From Astrocystis sublimbata (Eukaryota; Ascomycota; Sordariomycetes; Xylariales; Xylariaceae), in the NCBI GenBank assembly GCA_022453515.1, contig JAJNNY010000087.1, forward strand, positions 1 to 64,000: a DNA stretch of 64,000 bases, read 5' to 3'. Positions 46,656-58,700 of this stretch are shown in pieces. Position 1 is the stretch's first letter. Every line of letters begins with the position of its first letter. Position numbers and translations under genes: made by a program. The notes beneath the pieces were generated by a model. That model saw only the letters and a list, made by a program, of their open reading frames with translations, was not told where the DNA came from and searched no databases.

Positions 46656-49600
46656 TTAGCAGGTGGCCACAGCAATAGCAATGGACTGCGTCTCCGAGTG
46701 GGAGATCGAGACGGTGATCTCTCTCACGCCTGCCTTCTTTGCAGCAGCTGCCGCATCACCATGGAGCTATCGAGGGTTAGTGATGGCTAGCAGGATCAAG
46801 CGATTTGGGACTTACCGAAACGATGGGAGCACCCTTCTCATTGGGCAGGATTTCGATCTCCTTCAACGGAGCACCAGCGCCTTTGCTTTGAACACCCAGG
46901 CTTTTGAAGACTGCCTCCTTGGCGCTCCAACGCCCCGCAAAAGAGCTCTGAGGGCTTGGCGTCTTCCGACAATAATCGATTTCCTTCTCAGTGAAGTTAC
47001 GGTCGACAAAAGTCTCGTTGTCGATATTGATAGCAGCAATGTCTTCTACGTCAACACCGACTTTGTTGTTCTTTCCGGTCTGGAGGCTACGGGCCAAACC
47101 TTCGACAACTTCCTTCGTAGTTCTGGCCCGGGCAATCTGTGGTGCGGTAGCATGTGAGGCAAAATCGGTGGCATATATCAAGTCCGCCGTCTTCTTGTCC
47201 TCGGTGACCCTCGCATCGGGGTTGAGGAGCACTGAAGAGAGCTGTTCATCGGTGTAGGGCGAGTTCGACTTGGCTTGGAAGAGAGAGTTGTTGACAAGTC
47301 CGTTGTGGAAATACCTGTACGCCTTCTTTTGGCGCGCCGTCACCTTGGCCTGGTATTCAGTAAATGTCTCTTCGTCAAGTGCCGCAAACAGGTATCGAGG
47401 ATGAATGCCGATAGCCTGGGCACCCTTTTGACCGAAGCCAAATGACGTGACCGAGAATGCCTTCACACCATCGGTCTGAATACTTCGGCTGGGGTATACA
47501 ATCAAGTCATATTGCTCCATGACTTGGTCGATGTTGTCGGCATTGCGGTTGCCAGGAACTAGGCCAGTATTGAGGACTTGAAGACAGCCGTTGAACATCC
47601 AGGCGCCAGCGGCACCCTTGGGATGACCCGTGAGGTATTTCTGGAAAATACCCATCACAGCATTGCCTTTCTTGCGACCGAGATGGCGCAGTTGTTGACA
47701 GACGACAGATGACTCATTCTTGTCGTTCGCCTTAGTCGAAGTGCCGTGGAAGGAAGCGACTCCAAGGTCATCAATCGTCAGACCCCATGTGGCCAAACAA
47801 CCACGCAGAGGAGCAATGGTGGCGTCTTGCTTCCAGAAGTTATTGCCAAAGCTGCGAAGAGCCTCCTTCTCTTGTCTCTCTGCCTCCTTCTCGATGTGGA
47901 CAGCTCGCTCTTGAGTGTAAACCTTCTCGTCGAACGGTTGACCCTGCGCCTGGATTGCCGCGACCTCGTCATAGAGATATTCGAGCTCGAGCTCCTTCCA
48001 GGCACGAATTTGCTTCTTACGAAGCTCGATTTGGCGGCGGCGGTACTTCATGTCGAGCAAAGGCGATGGGAATTTCCCAGGTGCCTCACGTGCAGTCGTG
48101 AGAACACCTTGGCCAGGTGCCGGTACAGAGCGGCCAATCTTGTCACTTGCTGTTGTCGTGAGCGCGAGAATGCCGTAAATCGGGAGACCCATGTCAACTG
48201 CGAGCTTGGCGGTCATGATGACCTGAACACCACACCCTTGGGATTCCATGAAGCCGTTTCGGGTGGTGGTGGTGGGACGGGACATCTCTTGAGGAGTACG
48301 ACCGTGGGCAAATTCGTCAACGGCATTGCTTGTAGCCTTCATGTTGGCGAACTCGAAAGAGCCTTCCTCGCTGAAGTCGTCGAAACCACCAACGATGCAG
48401 ACCCTCGCCTTGCCCTCCATGATTGTCTCGTAACCAATGTCGACAGACTCGACAGCAGTTGCACAGGCACCTACTGGAGTCTTGATAGGTCCGGATGACG
48501 AGAGCAATAGCATGTTGACCCAGGCTGCCATGGTGTTGATGAAGGATTCCTGCAGAATGTCGTTCTGCACCTGCTGATCCATCTTGCGCTTGTTGTACAT
48601 TCCATTGAGAGCGGTCATACCACCCATTCCCGATCCAATGCAATTGCCGAGTTCGGACACATGTACGTACTTGTAGAATTCATACGGATCGGAAATACCG
48701 GAAGTCAACAGGGCCTCAGCGACGGAAACGAGCACAAATAAGGTGACTCGGTCAACTTGAGAGATAATATCATCAGGTACACCATACTTCTTGGCGTCCC
48801 AACCAGTCGGAAGCTGACCTGCGACTAAACGGTCAAATCGCAGGGCTTTGGGAATCCAGAGAGTGGCGCCCCTCTTCATTCGGATGATGTACTCGCCAGA
48901 CTCGGGGATCTCAAAGATTTCACACTTGTCGCCGTGTTGTCTCTTGAACTCCTCTGCAGTTTCTTTCGAGCCCTCAAACGGCTCTAGATCTTCTTCCAGA
49001 GACACTTCATGAAGCATCATCTTCTTATTTGGGTCATATCCATCAAACAGCTCAGGCTCGATGAGTCGTATACCAGCATGCTCAAGGATGTACTTTTCAT
49101 ATTTCGGCTTCACATCCTTATCTTCAATGGGTTCACCAGTTTTGGCGTCCACCCAGCCCGAGTATGGTTGACCCTTGATGGGCCCGTTATGGTTCTTGAT
49201 CAGGCCCATGACCCAGGCCATTTCAATACAACCCTCTAGGGAGAACTCCCCGTGGGCCTCCATCTCCCATCTGGTTCGCGCATTGCCCCAGGGGCTGATT
49301 TCGGCAAAGCCGGTTACCACGACGACCTTATCCAGGTCGACCATGCCTTGAAGATTCTCGTTGAGCGGCTTGATCTCCTTCTCCCAATCTGGTAGAGTCG
49401 GGAAGTCGAATTTGATGTTGGCACGTGGCTCGATGAGTTTCTTTTTGTAAAGTACTTCAGAGTCTTCTCCATGAACGATCTTGTTCTCCAAGGAGGTCTC
49501 CTTGGTGACTGCCCTCCGAACCTCGCTGGTTTCCATGAGGTCCTTGCGAAGTCGGGTCATTGTGTCATTTAGATCAGGTATAAACTGAAGACCGCCATTG

Positions 49601-52335
49601 AGATCAGCGAAGACAGGCTCATTCTGGCAGATATCCACGATATCTGGAGACATTAAACCTAGCAGATTGAACGCCATCTCTTGTTGAGAGAAAGTTCGAA
49701 CACCGAATTGTTCGACGCCTTCGGCGACAATGTTATTACCGGACATCAGACCAGTACCGCGAGTCCAACCAATAACAGCTCCACAAATGGTGAGATAGTT
49801 GGCCCAGTCTTCAGAATGCCAGCGATTGAACAATGTTTCGAGGCCGAGCTTGGATTCGGAGTATAGACCATCATTGCCGAATGTTCCGTGGTTAGGAGAC
49901 AGAGGCAGCACCACTTGCGCGGGCCGGGTCTCGAATCCACGTTCAGACTTCTGAGACTTTACACATCCAAGCAATCGCAGCAGATTGGTTAACATGATTC
50001 GATGAGCCAGTTCCGACTTGGAGTCGATGCCGTCAATCTGCCGTCCATTCTCTGGGATGGCAGCGAAAGGGATGATAAAATCAAGATCCCAACCGAGACC
50101 GTTCTTAGGGTCATAAATGTACTCAACTAGCGCTTCGACATCTTGCTTACTGCCCTGGTTGAATGGCACTACGACGAGCTGAGATCCGCGAGCGCCGTAC
50201 CGGGCGTACATGGACTGGTAGTATTCGGTCACCTGGCGGGAGAATCGACTAGTCGTGACCACAACCTTGGCACCACCACTGATAAGACCCTGGAGGACTT
50301 CAGCACCAATCGAGCCTGCGCCAGCACCAGTCATGAGGGCATACTTGCCCTCGTAGGTAATACCGGACCTGGCTGCCTCCTCGAGGCAATCGAGGTAAAC
50401 GCCGGTGAGCTTCTTGCTGTAGTCCCAGCCATGAAGATTGTGACGCTTAAGGTGTAGGAAGGGGATAGTCTCCATCTTGCCCTTGTTAGATTGGCTGTTG
50501 GGCTTGAGGCTCGGCTTTTTCACGAAACCATTCGCTTTGCCGTTCTCTTTGGGCAGTATTTGACTCTCATTCATGGCGAGGGAGCGCAGAACGTTGCCAT
50601 ACAGGTTCTTGAACTCGAGCTTTGCTGTCTTTGACATCTTGTGCTGCTCCTTGATGAGCTTCACAAGCCTGCCCAGGTCATTTTGCACTTTGGTCCGGTT
50701 ACCGTATTCGGATATCTTGCCACCTTCGGCCATTTGCTGAACGTAGTGTTCAAGCTTACGGCAGCTCTGGCGGGGAATCTCTTCATAACTCATGCTACCA
50801 CGAGCATCGACTGTTGTGTGAGGTCCAGTTGGGACATTGACATCCTTGTAGACGGGAGGAACGTTGAGTACTTCCTTGCAGTTTTCGATCAGCTGCTCTC
50901 CCAGCTCTTTTGCAAGTTTGTATGTTTCTCCCCGTTCTGTTGGACAGTTATCAATATGATACTGCATAAATTCCAAGAGAAGAGGGTTTGATTTAGTCAT
51001 GATGCGTATGCATTGACTGACAATCTCACGATCCACTACTTGAAGCCGACCAAAGATGACGTCGTAATACATGCTAAGGGCATCTTGACGTGCCCAGTTC
51101 CAAGACGAGTCATAAGTACGAGCCTTTAAGGGACTGAACACAGGCTCAATACCGGCCGCGTAGAAATCACCGTGCTCGGCATTCCACAGATCCAACTGGG
51201 CCTGCAAAACTTGTGAGGATTCGCCGCTAACCTGTGCTGCCTTCTCACCAGCGCGGAGGTCCATCTTCAAGTAGCGTGCTAGCAGCTCAAGCTGCTGCTT
51301 GAAAAGTGTGCGCTGGTCTTTGGTAAGAGCGTCGATGGCGGCAGGATCCATCATCATGCCGCCGCCACCACCTGCAGCTGGCCCGGCAGCTGCGGCGGTG
51401 GACAGGGTAATACCGGCATTGGAGGCGTACTTTTGAGCTACGTCGTCAAAGTATGCTTTGGCCTCAGCATCAGAAGGGAATCTGGCGGCCGGTTCCATAG
51501 TGATGGCTAATACTAAAACACCATCTTGGCGACCGGAAGCAAGTCCCCAGCGGGTTTCCAGGTACTTCCGCACCAGTGTGATGTTGAAGCCACCGGGCAT
51601 TTTCGACGACACCAGACGCGCTATCAGGGATTGCGAATGCTTGCCCAGCTGTCCGTTGAACGTTGCCTGCATAAGCGCGGATAGTTCATCCAGGGGCACA
51701 TCTTCTGGCTTTTCTGGTGTCGAGCCGAATTCCTTGCCCAAGTCTCCCAGTATCTCGTTCTGTAAAGTTGATTTGCCTGCATAGATGTCAGTATTATCCG
51801 TTAACATCTAGGGATGACAATACAGACCTCCCACTAAGTCCTTGATTGCTTTGCCTAGGGGCACTTCTTGGAACGATTTCTTGAGCTTCTGGGCAATCAA
51901 GGCCCTTACAATCTCGACAGCTGTGACAGGTGCGTCCGGAACCGAGGCGGCTGGAGCAGCCGCAGCAGCCGCAGGAGCAGCCGCAACTGGAGCGGATGCA
52001 GGGTTGGAGGAGCCCTCCGTAGTAGCGGCAGAAGGTTCCGGCTCCTCCTCAACTGGATCGACATCATAGTAAATCTCCTTGGCATCCTTGTTGTAACAGA
52101 GTATTTGTCGTTGTACTGATTTAGCGGCGTCAAAAGCTTCGTATTTGGAGGCTAACGTTCTCTTAGCCATGACGCCGAGAGTGTCTGCAGGTCCGACTTC
52201 CACAATTCGCTCGGCCGTCTTCTCGGCGAGAAAGACATCCTGTGTTTCGATCCATCTTACTGGAGAGGCGAATTGGTATGCGAGAAGCTCTACGAGCAGT
52301 GTGTGGGCAAGCTCCTGCTCGATTTCAGGACGCAT
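46656..52335 (-). CDS. FAS2: Fatty acid synthase subunit alpha
   Basis: Three exons deduced: 52335-51828, 51776-46816 and 46766-46656, coding for 1859 aa, normal for the primary enzyme. The N-terminal [14 protein letters not shown] segment completes the malonyl/palmitoyl transferase domain of the beta chain. An Ala/Pro-rich linker leads to the acyl carrier protein, whose DLVGGKST motif spans the first splice site (phosphopantetheine Ser172). The ketoreductase follows, with a GAGAGSIG nucleotide site near 648. The ketosynthase has GACATAVES (Cys1274) and His near 1513 (HGTSTKAND) and 1554 (GHPKGAAG). The C-terminal phosphopantetheinyl transferase has VGVDVED near 1741 and WSAKEA near 1791. The first donor, GTCTGT, is weak but needed for frame. 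The last exon encodes only 36 residues. It pairs with the divergent FAS1 to form the cytosolic alpha6-beta6 complex that makes palmitoyl- and stearoyl-CoA. The transferase domain argues against a secondary-metabolite FAS. Confidence 0.97.
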
Positions 52336-52958
52336 CTTGAACGTATCGAGTTGAAAGTCAGGTGGTATGAGCTATAGAAGCAATGGCAGGCGTGCGGGAA
52401 CTAGAAGGGGGCGTCGATGTTCCCTGACGGCCAGGACGATGCAGCACGCCTGGACGTGTAGTAAGAGTAGATTTTGGAATATGGGCGGGTTTTCGGAGTG
52501 GACGACTCGACTATCCGTTCTATTCAAATCAATGAACACCAACGGGTCGGAGCGTGGGACGGAGACCAGCAGCAGGGCAGAGAAGCAGCCGGTTCTACTC
52601 GTCGAGGGGTAATGGAGGGGGTTGCGAATGGACGCAGCTGATTAAGGTTGTCTATTACAGGATGCAGAGGATGCAGAGGACGTAGAGGACGCGAGGGAAG
52701 GGACGGCGAGTCTACCGGTGTCGAATTGTACCGGTGTCGTGGACTCGTGATTCTGGACAACAGTCAGTATGTAATAAGTATTCTCCCTCGCTTCATTCAA
52801 TGTTGCCACAGATGAGGACAGATAAAGTTGAAGTAGTGGAGGTGTACAGCCCTGAAGCAAGGTAATGCCTACCTAAGTAATATGCCACCTTTAGGTAAGG
52901 TCAGAACACGGGACGCTGTCGGCGAAATCTAAAGCTTACGAGCTCCAAACAAGCAGAC

Positions 52959-52978
52959 AGAGAGAGAGAGAGAGAGAG
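52959..52978. repeat. (AG)10 dinucleotide run
   Basis: Ten perfect AG units about 620 bp upstream of the FAS2 start codon. Such purine tracts can sit in promoters, but nothing specific can be said. Confidence 0.9.
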
Positions 52979-55661
52979 GCTGGGTCAATTACCTAGCTGA
53001 CAGAAATTGGACTGGATGCTTGCTTGCTTGGCTCCCCAAGACGTTCTTCAGCGACGGCCAAATCTAGATACAGACAAGCAATCGTTAATTCCAGTAGGTG
53101 GTGTTTCTCACTTCTCAGGCTGCTGGTAATTTGCTTGTCGCACGACGCGGAATCAGACGGAAGTGTCCCAAATGTTGAACTCATCTGAGAACATGGAATC
53201 TTTTTTTTTCATCCCTCGCTTGATTGGCAGTGGCACATTGGGTCCAGATGGCGCCCGCCCGCGTAGCCTGGGGTGTCGACCGCCGGGGCAAAGGGTGCAT
53301 GTACTTCCACAGGTACCTCGACGCAACCCTGAGCTACGGCACCTGGTGCAAATCTAGCGCCGTTCTTGCGAGGTGACCTTGACCGAATCTCAGCACTATC
53401 AGCAGACTAAGAGCTTTATCGGTATGCCGTACAGGGGGTGACCCTGCAATCTACCTGCGAGACAGCCCATCTTCCCTTGTTTTGATTGGTCTCAGTGGTC
53501 ATCCGGTATCCGCAGTTTCTCAACGATCTTGTCTTACCTTACGCCATAGGGATATAGTCTAGCCTGGATGTCTTAGCTCCAATGTACATGCCAATGCAGG
53601 CGCCTCTAGCAGACCCGTTCAGTGCTCGAGTGGAACCGTTGACGAGCTAGGCAAAGTTGGGACGTTTAACACTTCCCCACAGCCCTCCATCACTAATGTT
53701 TAGGTACTTACTTTCATGTTGTGCCTGCGCATACTTGAAGTTGCAGGGCTGGTTTCTCTGCAATAATGCCCAGGAGACTCCCGAGTTCTCAGAAGCTACT
53801 CGAGTCTGTAACCCTCATGCGTCGTCAGAAGTGTCTGCGACCTTGTAACAAATGCACGCCATTCCAAAGCAGGTACTTTCAACTAAAAGGGCTGGGTGCA
53901 TGCCCCCTGGTGACAGCGAACAAACGAGCCCCATTCACTCACACAACGCAGCTTGGCACGCCGCTGTGCCGTTGTTGGTTCCAGTGGGTCGGGCTCGACG
54001 GAGGCATACCTTAAGGATTACGATAAGCTTGGAGCTCGATGAATTGCCATGGTGATATCCTGAGTACCACGTTAGAGATCCCGTACTAGTACCTACCACG
54101 CCCACGGAGGTTGTGAGAACAGCTTGAAAGTTTGTTTGGGCTGTTGTGAGGGACGTGTAAAAAGTGAATCCCTCACCTTGGAACTAAGTTTCTTTCCTCA
54201 CTCGGTGTGTGATTGTGATGGTCACCGAAGCACCCGAGGGTTACTATCCCAAGTCTCTCTTTTCTTCTCCCTCTCCCTGGCCCCCTGGTGTATTCTGATG
54301 GGTAATTGAGACATCACCTGGCTCGCCTGGCAGCTATGGTGTAAATAAACAACCGGCCCGGCACCGTTGTGCGCCGTTGTGCGCCGTCGTGCGGAAGGCT
54401 ACCGGGATTGTATTCCGAGTTACGTACACATGCCTTGAAGGTCCGTTGGCAGTAATCCATTTCCCATGTCTCGCCATGTGAGCTCAAAAGTAAAAGCCAC
54501 GTAAGAAGGTGGCGGCAATAGTTCCTTCCCTTAAACTCAATTTGGGTGAGACTTCGCAAGAGAATTGACAACCTGAATGGCGGATGACATATCGGTGAAT
54601 ATGCCGAGTCGAAGTATCCTACGTCACCAGCATCTTGAGTTACAAAACACGTCGCGGCAAGGAGATCAATGACATCCGTGATGGATGGCTGTCGCAGCAA
54701 ACAGCAAACCAGTACTTACACGCTGGAAAGGTACCTACCGAGGTACTTACGTAGTCCCCCAGGCCAAGAGCTACGAAGGAGTTCGGGTGGTTGGACCCCC
54801 TGACCCGTGGGCTGGCGAGGGCTGGCATGGCAGGAGCAGGGGGGAGCAGGGGTCAATGTGGTATTGTAGCCGGGTGAGATGGGCGAGGGTGGGGTTGCCC
54901 TCTGTTCCAACTCATCCATCCCCAACAAGATGTTAGCATGGTCGGCGCCATGAGTGCGAGGCCCCAAATTCTGGCTTTTTGGTGTCCACTGTGCCGCGAA
55001 GTGGGGGAGCCAGGCACCCATCTCCAGCCCACCTCAGGGCATGTTGAGAAGGAGTGGGTCAAGGGTATCCCTCTAGGTCACCAGCCAGGGGCTATGTACC
55101 CCGCAAAGTACTCCCTCCAGCCATCCATGTGGGCAATTGGAGCGGCAACGTAAGCAACGGGGGGATAGCCCACCAACGTCGTCCCCTGTCACTACAAGCA
55201 AAATACTTGAGCTGTAGTGCGACCTGGCGTGCTGGACTGGGTCTCGGCGTCGTGATTGAGAAAAAAAAAACCTAGGTACCTCTCTAAATGGCGAGCGTCA
55301 CCGGCACATTGAACCATCTCTCTCCGATTCACTGTTGACACCATTACCTAGCTCACACCTCCATTGCCGACGAGTTTCCGTGATCCAAATCTTCAACTTC
55401 TGGATTGTTCAAGTCGTGGCGGCCTGACCTCATCCTATACCTGCCTGTCAACTAGACGGACCATCGTCCCTGTAATACAACCCACCGCTTCTACAACTAT
55501 CCTCCTTTTCTACTCAGCGCTGAACTTATTGGCGCTGCTAATAGAGCCATTGCTTGCTCGTCGTCCCTACGCACCCCTTCGGCAACACCAAACCCCCCTT
55601 CCTTGCTACACATCTCCTTCTCTTCGCTGAGTCAAAGGAGAGTTCTCACGCCCATCTGATC

Positions 55662-55724
55662 GTGAGTTCAATATTGAGCAACAGCCCCAATGGCTGCGGC
55701 ATAGGCTAACAAGCATCAACAAAG
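55662..55724 (+). other. Putative 5' UTR intron of FAS1
   Basis: A GTGAGT donor at 55662, a GCTAAC branch-like sequence at 55705-55710 and an AG at 55723-55724 outline a 63-nt intron just upstream of the start codon. It would remove a four-codon upstream ORF (ATG at 55690, stop at 55702-55704). The acceptor (AAAG) is poor, so retention is possible. Confidence 0.4.
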
Positions 55725-55761
55725 TATCGCCTCGGAGAAGTAAACCGACATTTCCTCCGAA

Positions 55762-58700
55762 ATGTACGGCACAAACACAGGGCCCCAGACGGGCGTGTCA
55801 ACACCTAGATCGTCATCGTCGCTCCGCGCCTTAACTATCACCCATGGCTCACTCGAATCTTCCTTCCTCGTGCCAACAAACCTCCATTTTCATGCCTCGG
55901 AGCTCAAACAGCGCTTCACTGCCGGATTACCTACGCCGACCGACGAATTGGCACAGGATGACGAACCATCCTCCGTGCCCGAACTCGTGGCGCGCTATAT
56001 GGAGTTTGTCGCACACGAGGTGGATGAGGGAGAAGACGACGCCCAAGGATCATATGAACAGGTCCTGAAGCTAGTCCTGACCGAATTTGAGCGTATGTTC
56101 CTGAGAGGGAACGATGTTCACGCGTTGGCCAAGAACCTGCCGGGCATTCTCGAGAAGCAGATCGCCGTGGTGAGAAGCTACTATGCTGCTCGTTCCGTGG
56201 CCAATCGAGCTATGAAGCCCCATGAATCGGCTCTGTTTAGAGCTGCAGAAGACGAAACCACCACAATATACAGCATCTTTGGCGGTCAAGGCAACATCGT
56301 TGAATACTTTGACGAGCTACGAGAGGTTTACGAAACATATCCCGCATTCGTGGGCGAACTGGTCACGAGATCAGCAGAGCTCCTCCATAACCTGGCCAGG
56401 GACCCTCGAGCCGAGAAACTCTATTCTAAAGGCATCGATGTCGTGGAATGGCTACGTAACCCTGACGCGACCCCCAATGTAGACTACCTGGTTTCCGCAC
56501 CGGTCAGCTTCCCTTTGATCGGATTAGTACAGCTATGCCATTACCAGGTTCTCGGCAAGTGTCTGGGACTGCATCCTGGTATTTTGCAAGAGCGTATTCA
56601 GGGTGCTACAGGCCACTCCCAAGGAGTTGTGGTTGCGGCAGCCGTCGCGGCAGCAGACTCCTGGGAATCCTTCGAGGTGGCTGCTGCTCAGGCTCTCACA
56701 ATCTTATTCTGGATTGGTGCCCGTAGCCAGCAGGTTTTCCCGAGGACATCGCTTACACCAGGCACCCTCCGAGATTCCATTGACAATGGGGAGGGTGAGC
56801 CCACGCCCATGTTGAGTATCCGCGATTTGCCCGAGAGTGAAGTGCAAAAGCACATCGATGCCACGAACCAATACCTCCCCGAAGACCAACATATTGCCAT
56901 TTCGTTGGTCAACAGCCCAAGAAACATGGTTGTGACCGGCCCTCCCATCTCGCTATATGGCCTCAATCTCCAGTTGCGAAAAGTCAAGGCCCCGACAGGG
57001 TTAGACCAGAACAGGATACCTCATACAGAACGAAAAGTCCGTTTTGTCAATCGTTTCTTGCCTATCACCGCCCCGTTCCACAGCAAGTATCTCGAAGATG
57101 CGACCAAGCTCATTGACCAGGATCTTGCCGATGTCGAAATCGATGTGTCGTCGCTTGGTATTGCAGTCTACCACACCTGTACCGGCGAAGATTTGAGGGA
57201 GACCGTCAATGGGAACATTGTTCCTTCGTTGATCCGCATGATCACGCGAGACTCGGTCCAGTGGGAAAAGGCCACTCAATTCCCGGACGCTACTCATGTG
57301 CTTGACTTCGGGCCAGGAGGAATATCAGGTCTCGGCGTTCTGACCAGCCGTAACAAGGAGGGTACAGGCGTACGCGTTATTCTCGCTGGCACACTTGATG
57401 GCTCTGTGCAAGAAGTCGGTTACAAGTCTGAGTTGTTTGACCGCGACGAAGACCATGCAATTGTGTTTGCCGATGATTGGGTGGAAAAGTACGGCCCACG
57501 TCTTGTCAAGACGTCCACTGGTGAAGTATATGTCGACACAAAAATGAGCAGGTTGCTCGGTGTGCCTCCTATTGTCGTGGCCGGCATGACACCAACAACA
57601 GTCCCTTGGGAGTTTGTTGCCGCTACCATGAATGCTGGGTATCAAATCGAGCTTGGTGGTGGTGGATATTACAATGCCAAGACGATGACGGAAGCATTGA
57701 GCAAGATCGAGAAAGCGATACCCGCGGGACGCGGTATCGCTGTGAACCTTATTTATGTCAACCCCAGGGCAATGGGCTGGCAGATTCCACTCATCGGTCG
57801 CCTGCGGGCCGATGGTGTTCCCATTGAGGGTCTTACTATTGGTGCAGGTGTGCCATCTCTCGAGGTGGCTCAGGAATATATCGAAACACTAGGGCTCAAG
57901 CATATATCATTCAAGCCTGGTTCCATGGAGGCGATTCAGTCCGTTATCAATATTGCAAAAGCCAACCCCACATTCCCTGTTATTCTCCAATGGACTGGTG
58001 GTCGTGGAGGAGGACACCATTCGTTTGAAGACTTCCATCAACCAGTCCTGCAGATGTACGGTCGTATCCGACGATATGACAACATAATTCTCGTCGCTGG
58101 AAGTGGTTTTGGCGGCACAGAAGACACATATCCCTATTTGACCGGAGACTGGTCCAAGAAATATGGTTACCCCCCGATGCCTTTCGACGGCTGCCAATTT
58201 GGTAGCCGCATGATGGTCGCTAAAGAAGCGCACACAAGCAAAGCCGCCAAACAAGCCATCGTCGACGCAGAGGGCCTGGATGATGCCCAATGGGAAAAGA
58301 CTTACAAAGGTCCTGCCGGTGGCATCATTACCGTTAGATCTGAGATGGGCGAGCCAATTCACAAGCTTGCAACTCGAGGTGTCCGCTTCTGGGCAGAGAT
58401 GGATCAGAAGATATTTAGCCTACCCAAGGAAAAGCGTGTCGCCGAGCTCAAGAAAAACAGGGAGTACATCATCAAGAAACTCAATGACGATTTCCAGAAA
58501 GTCTGGTTCGGCCGTAACAAAGCAGGAAAAACTGTGGATCTCGAGGACATGACTTATGGCGAAGTTGTGCGACGCATGGTCGAGCTTCTTTATGTGACGC
58601 ATGAAGCCCGATGGATCGACGCCTCCTACAAAAAGTTGACTGGCGATTTCATTCATCGTTTAGAGGAGCGGTTCACCAACAACTCCGACCAGCCGTCGCT

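Larger units (their letters stand above)
52336..55761. other. Shared divergent FAS2-FAS1 upstream region
   Basis: This 3.4 kb lies between the two FAS start codons and should contain both promoters and leaders. It has an (AG)10 run at 52959, and the FAS1 leader appears to contain an intron (55662-55724). No gene was recognised within it; the short ORFs lack domains. The length is generous for a simple bidirectional promoter, so two separate promoters or an undetected non-coding transcript are possible. Confidence 0.65.

Noticed and set aside
47746..48498. 250-codon ORF on the + strand inside FAS2
   Set aside because: It is antisense to the conserved ketosynthase region and shows no protein features of its own.
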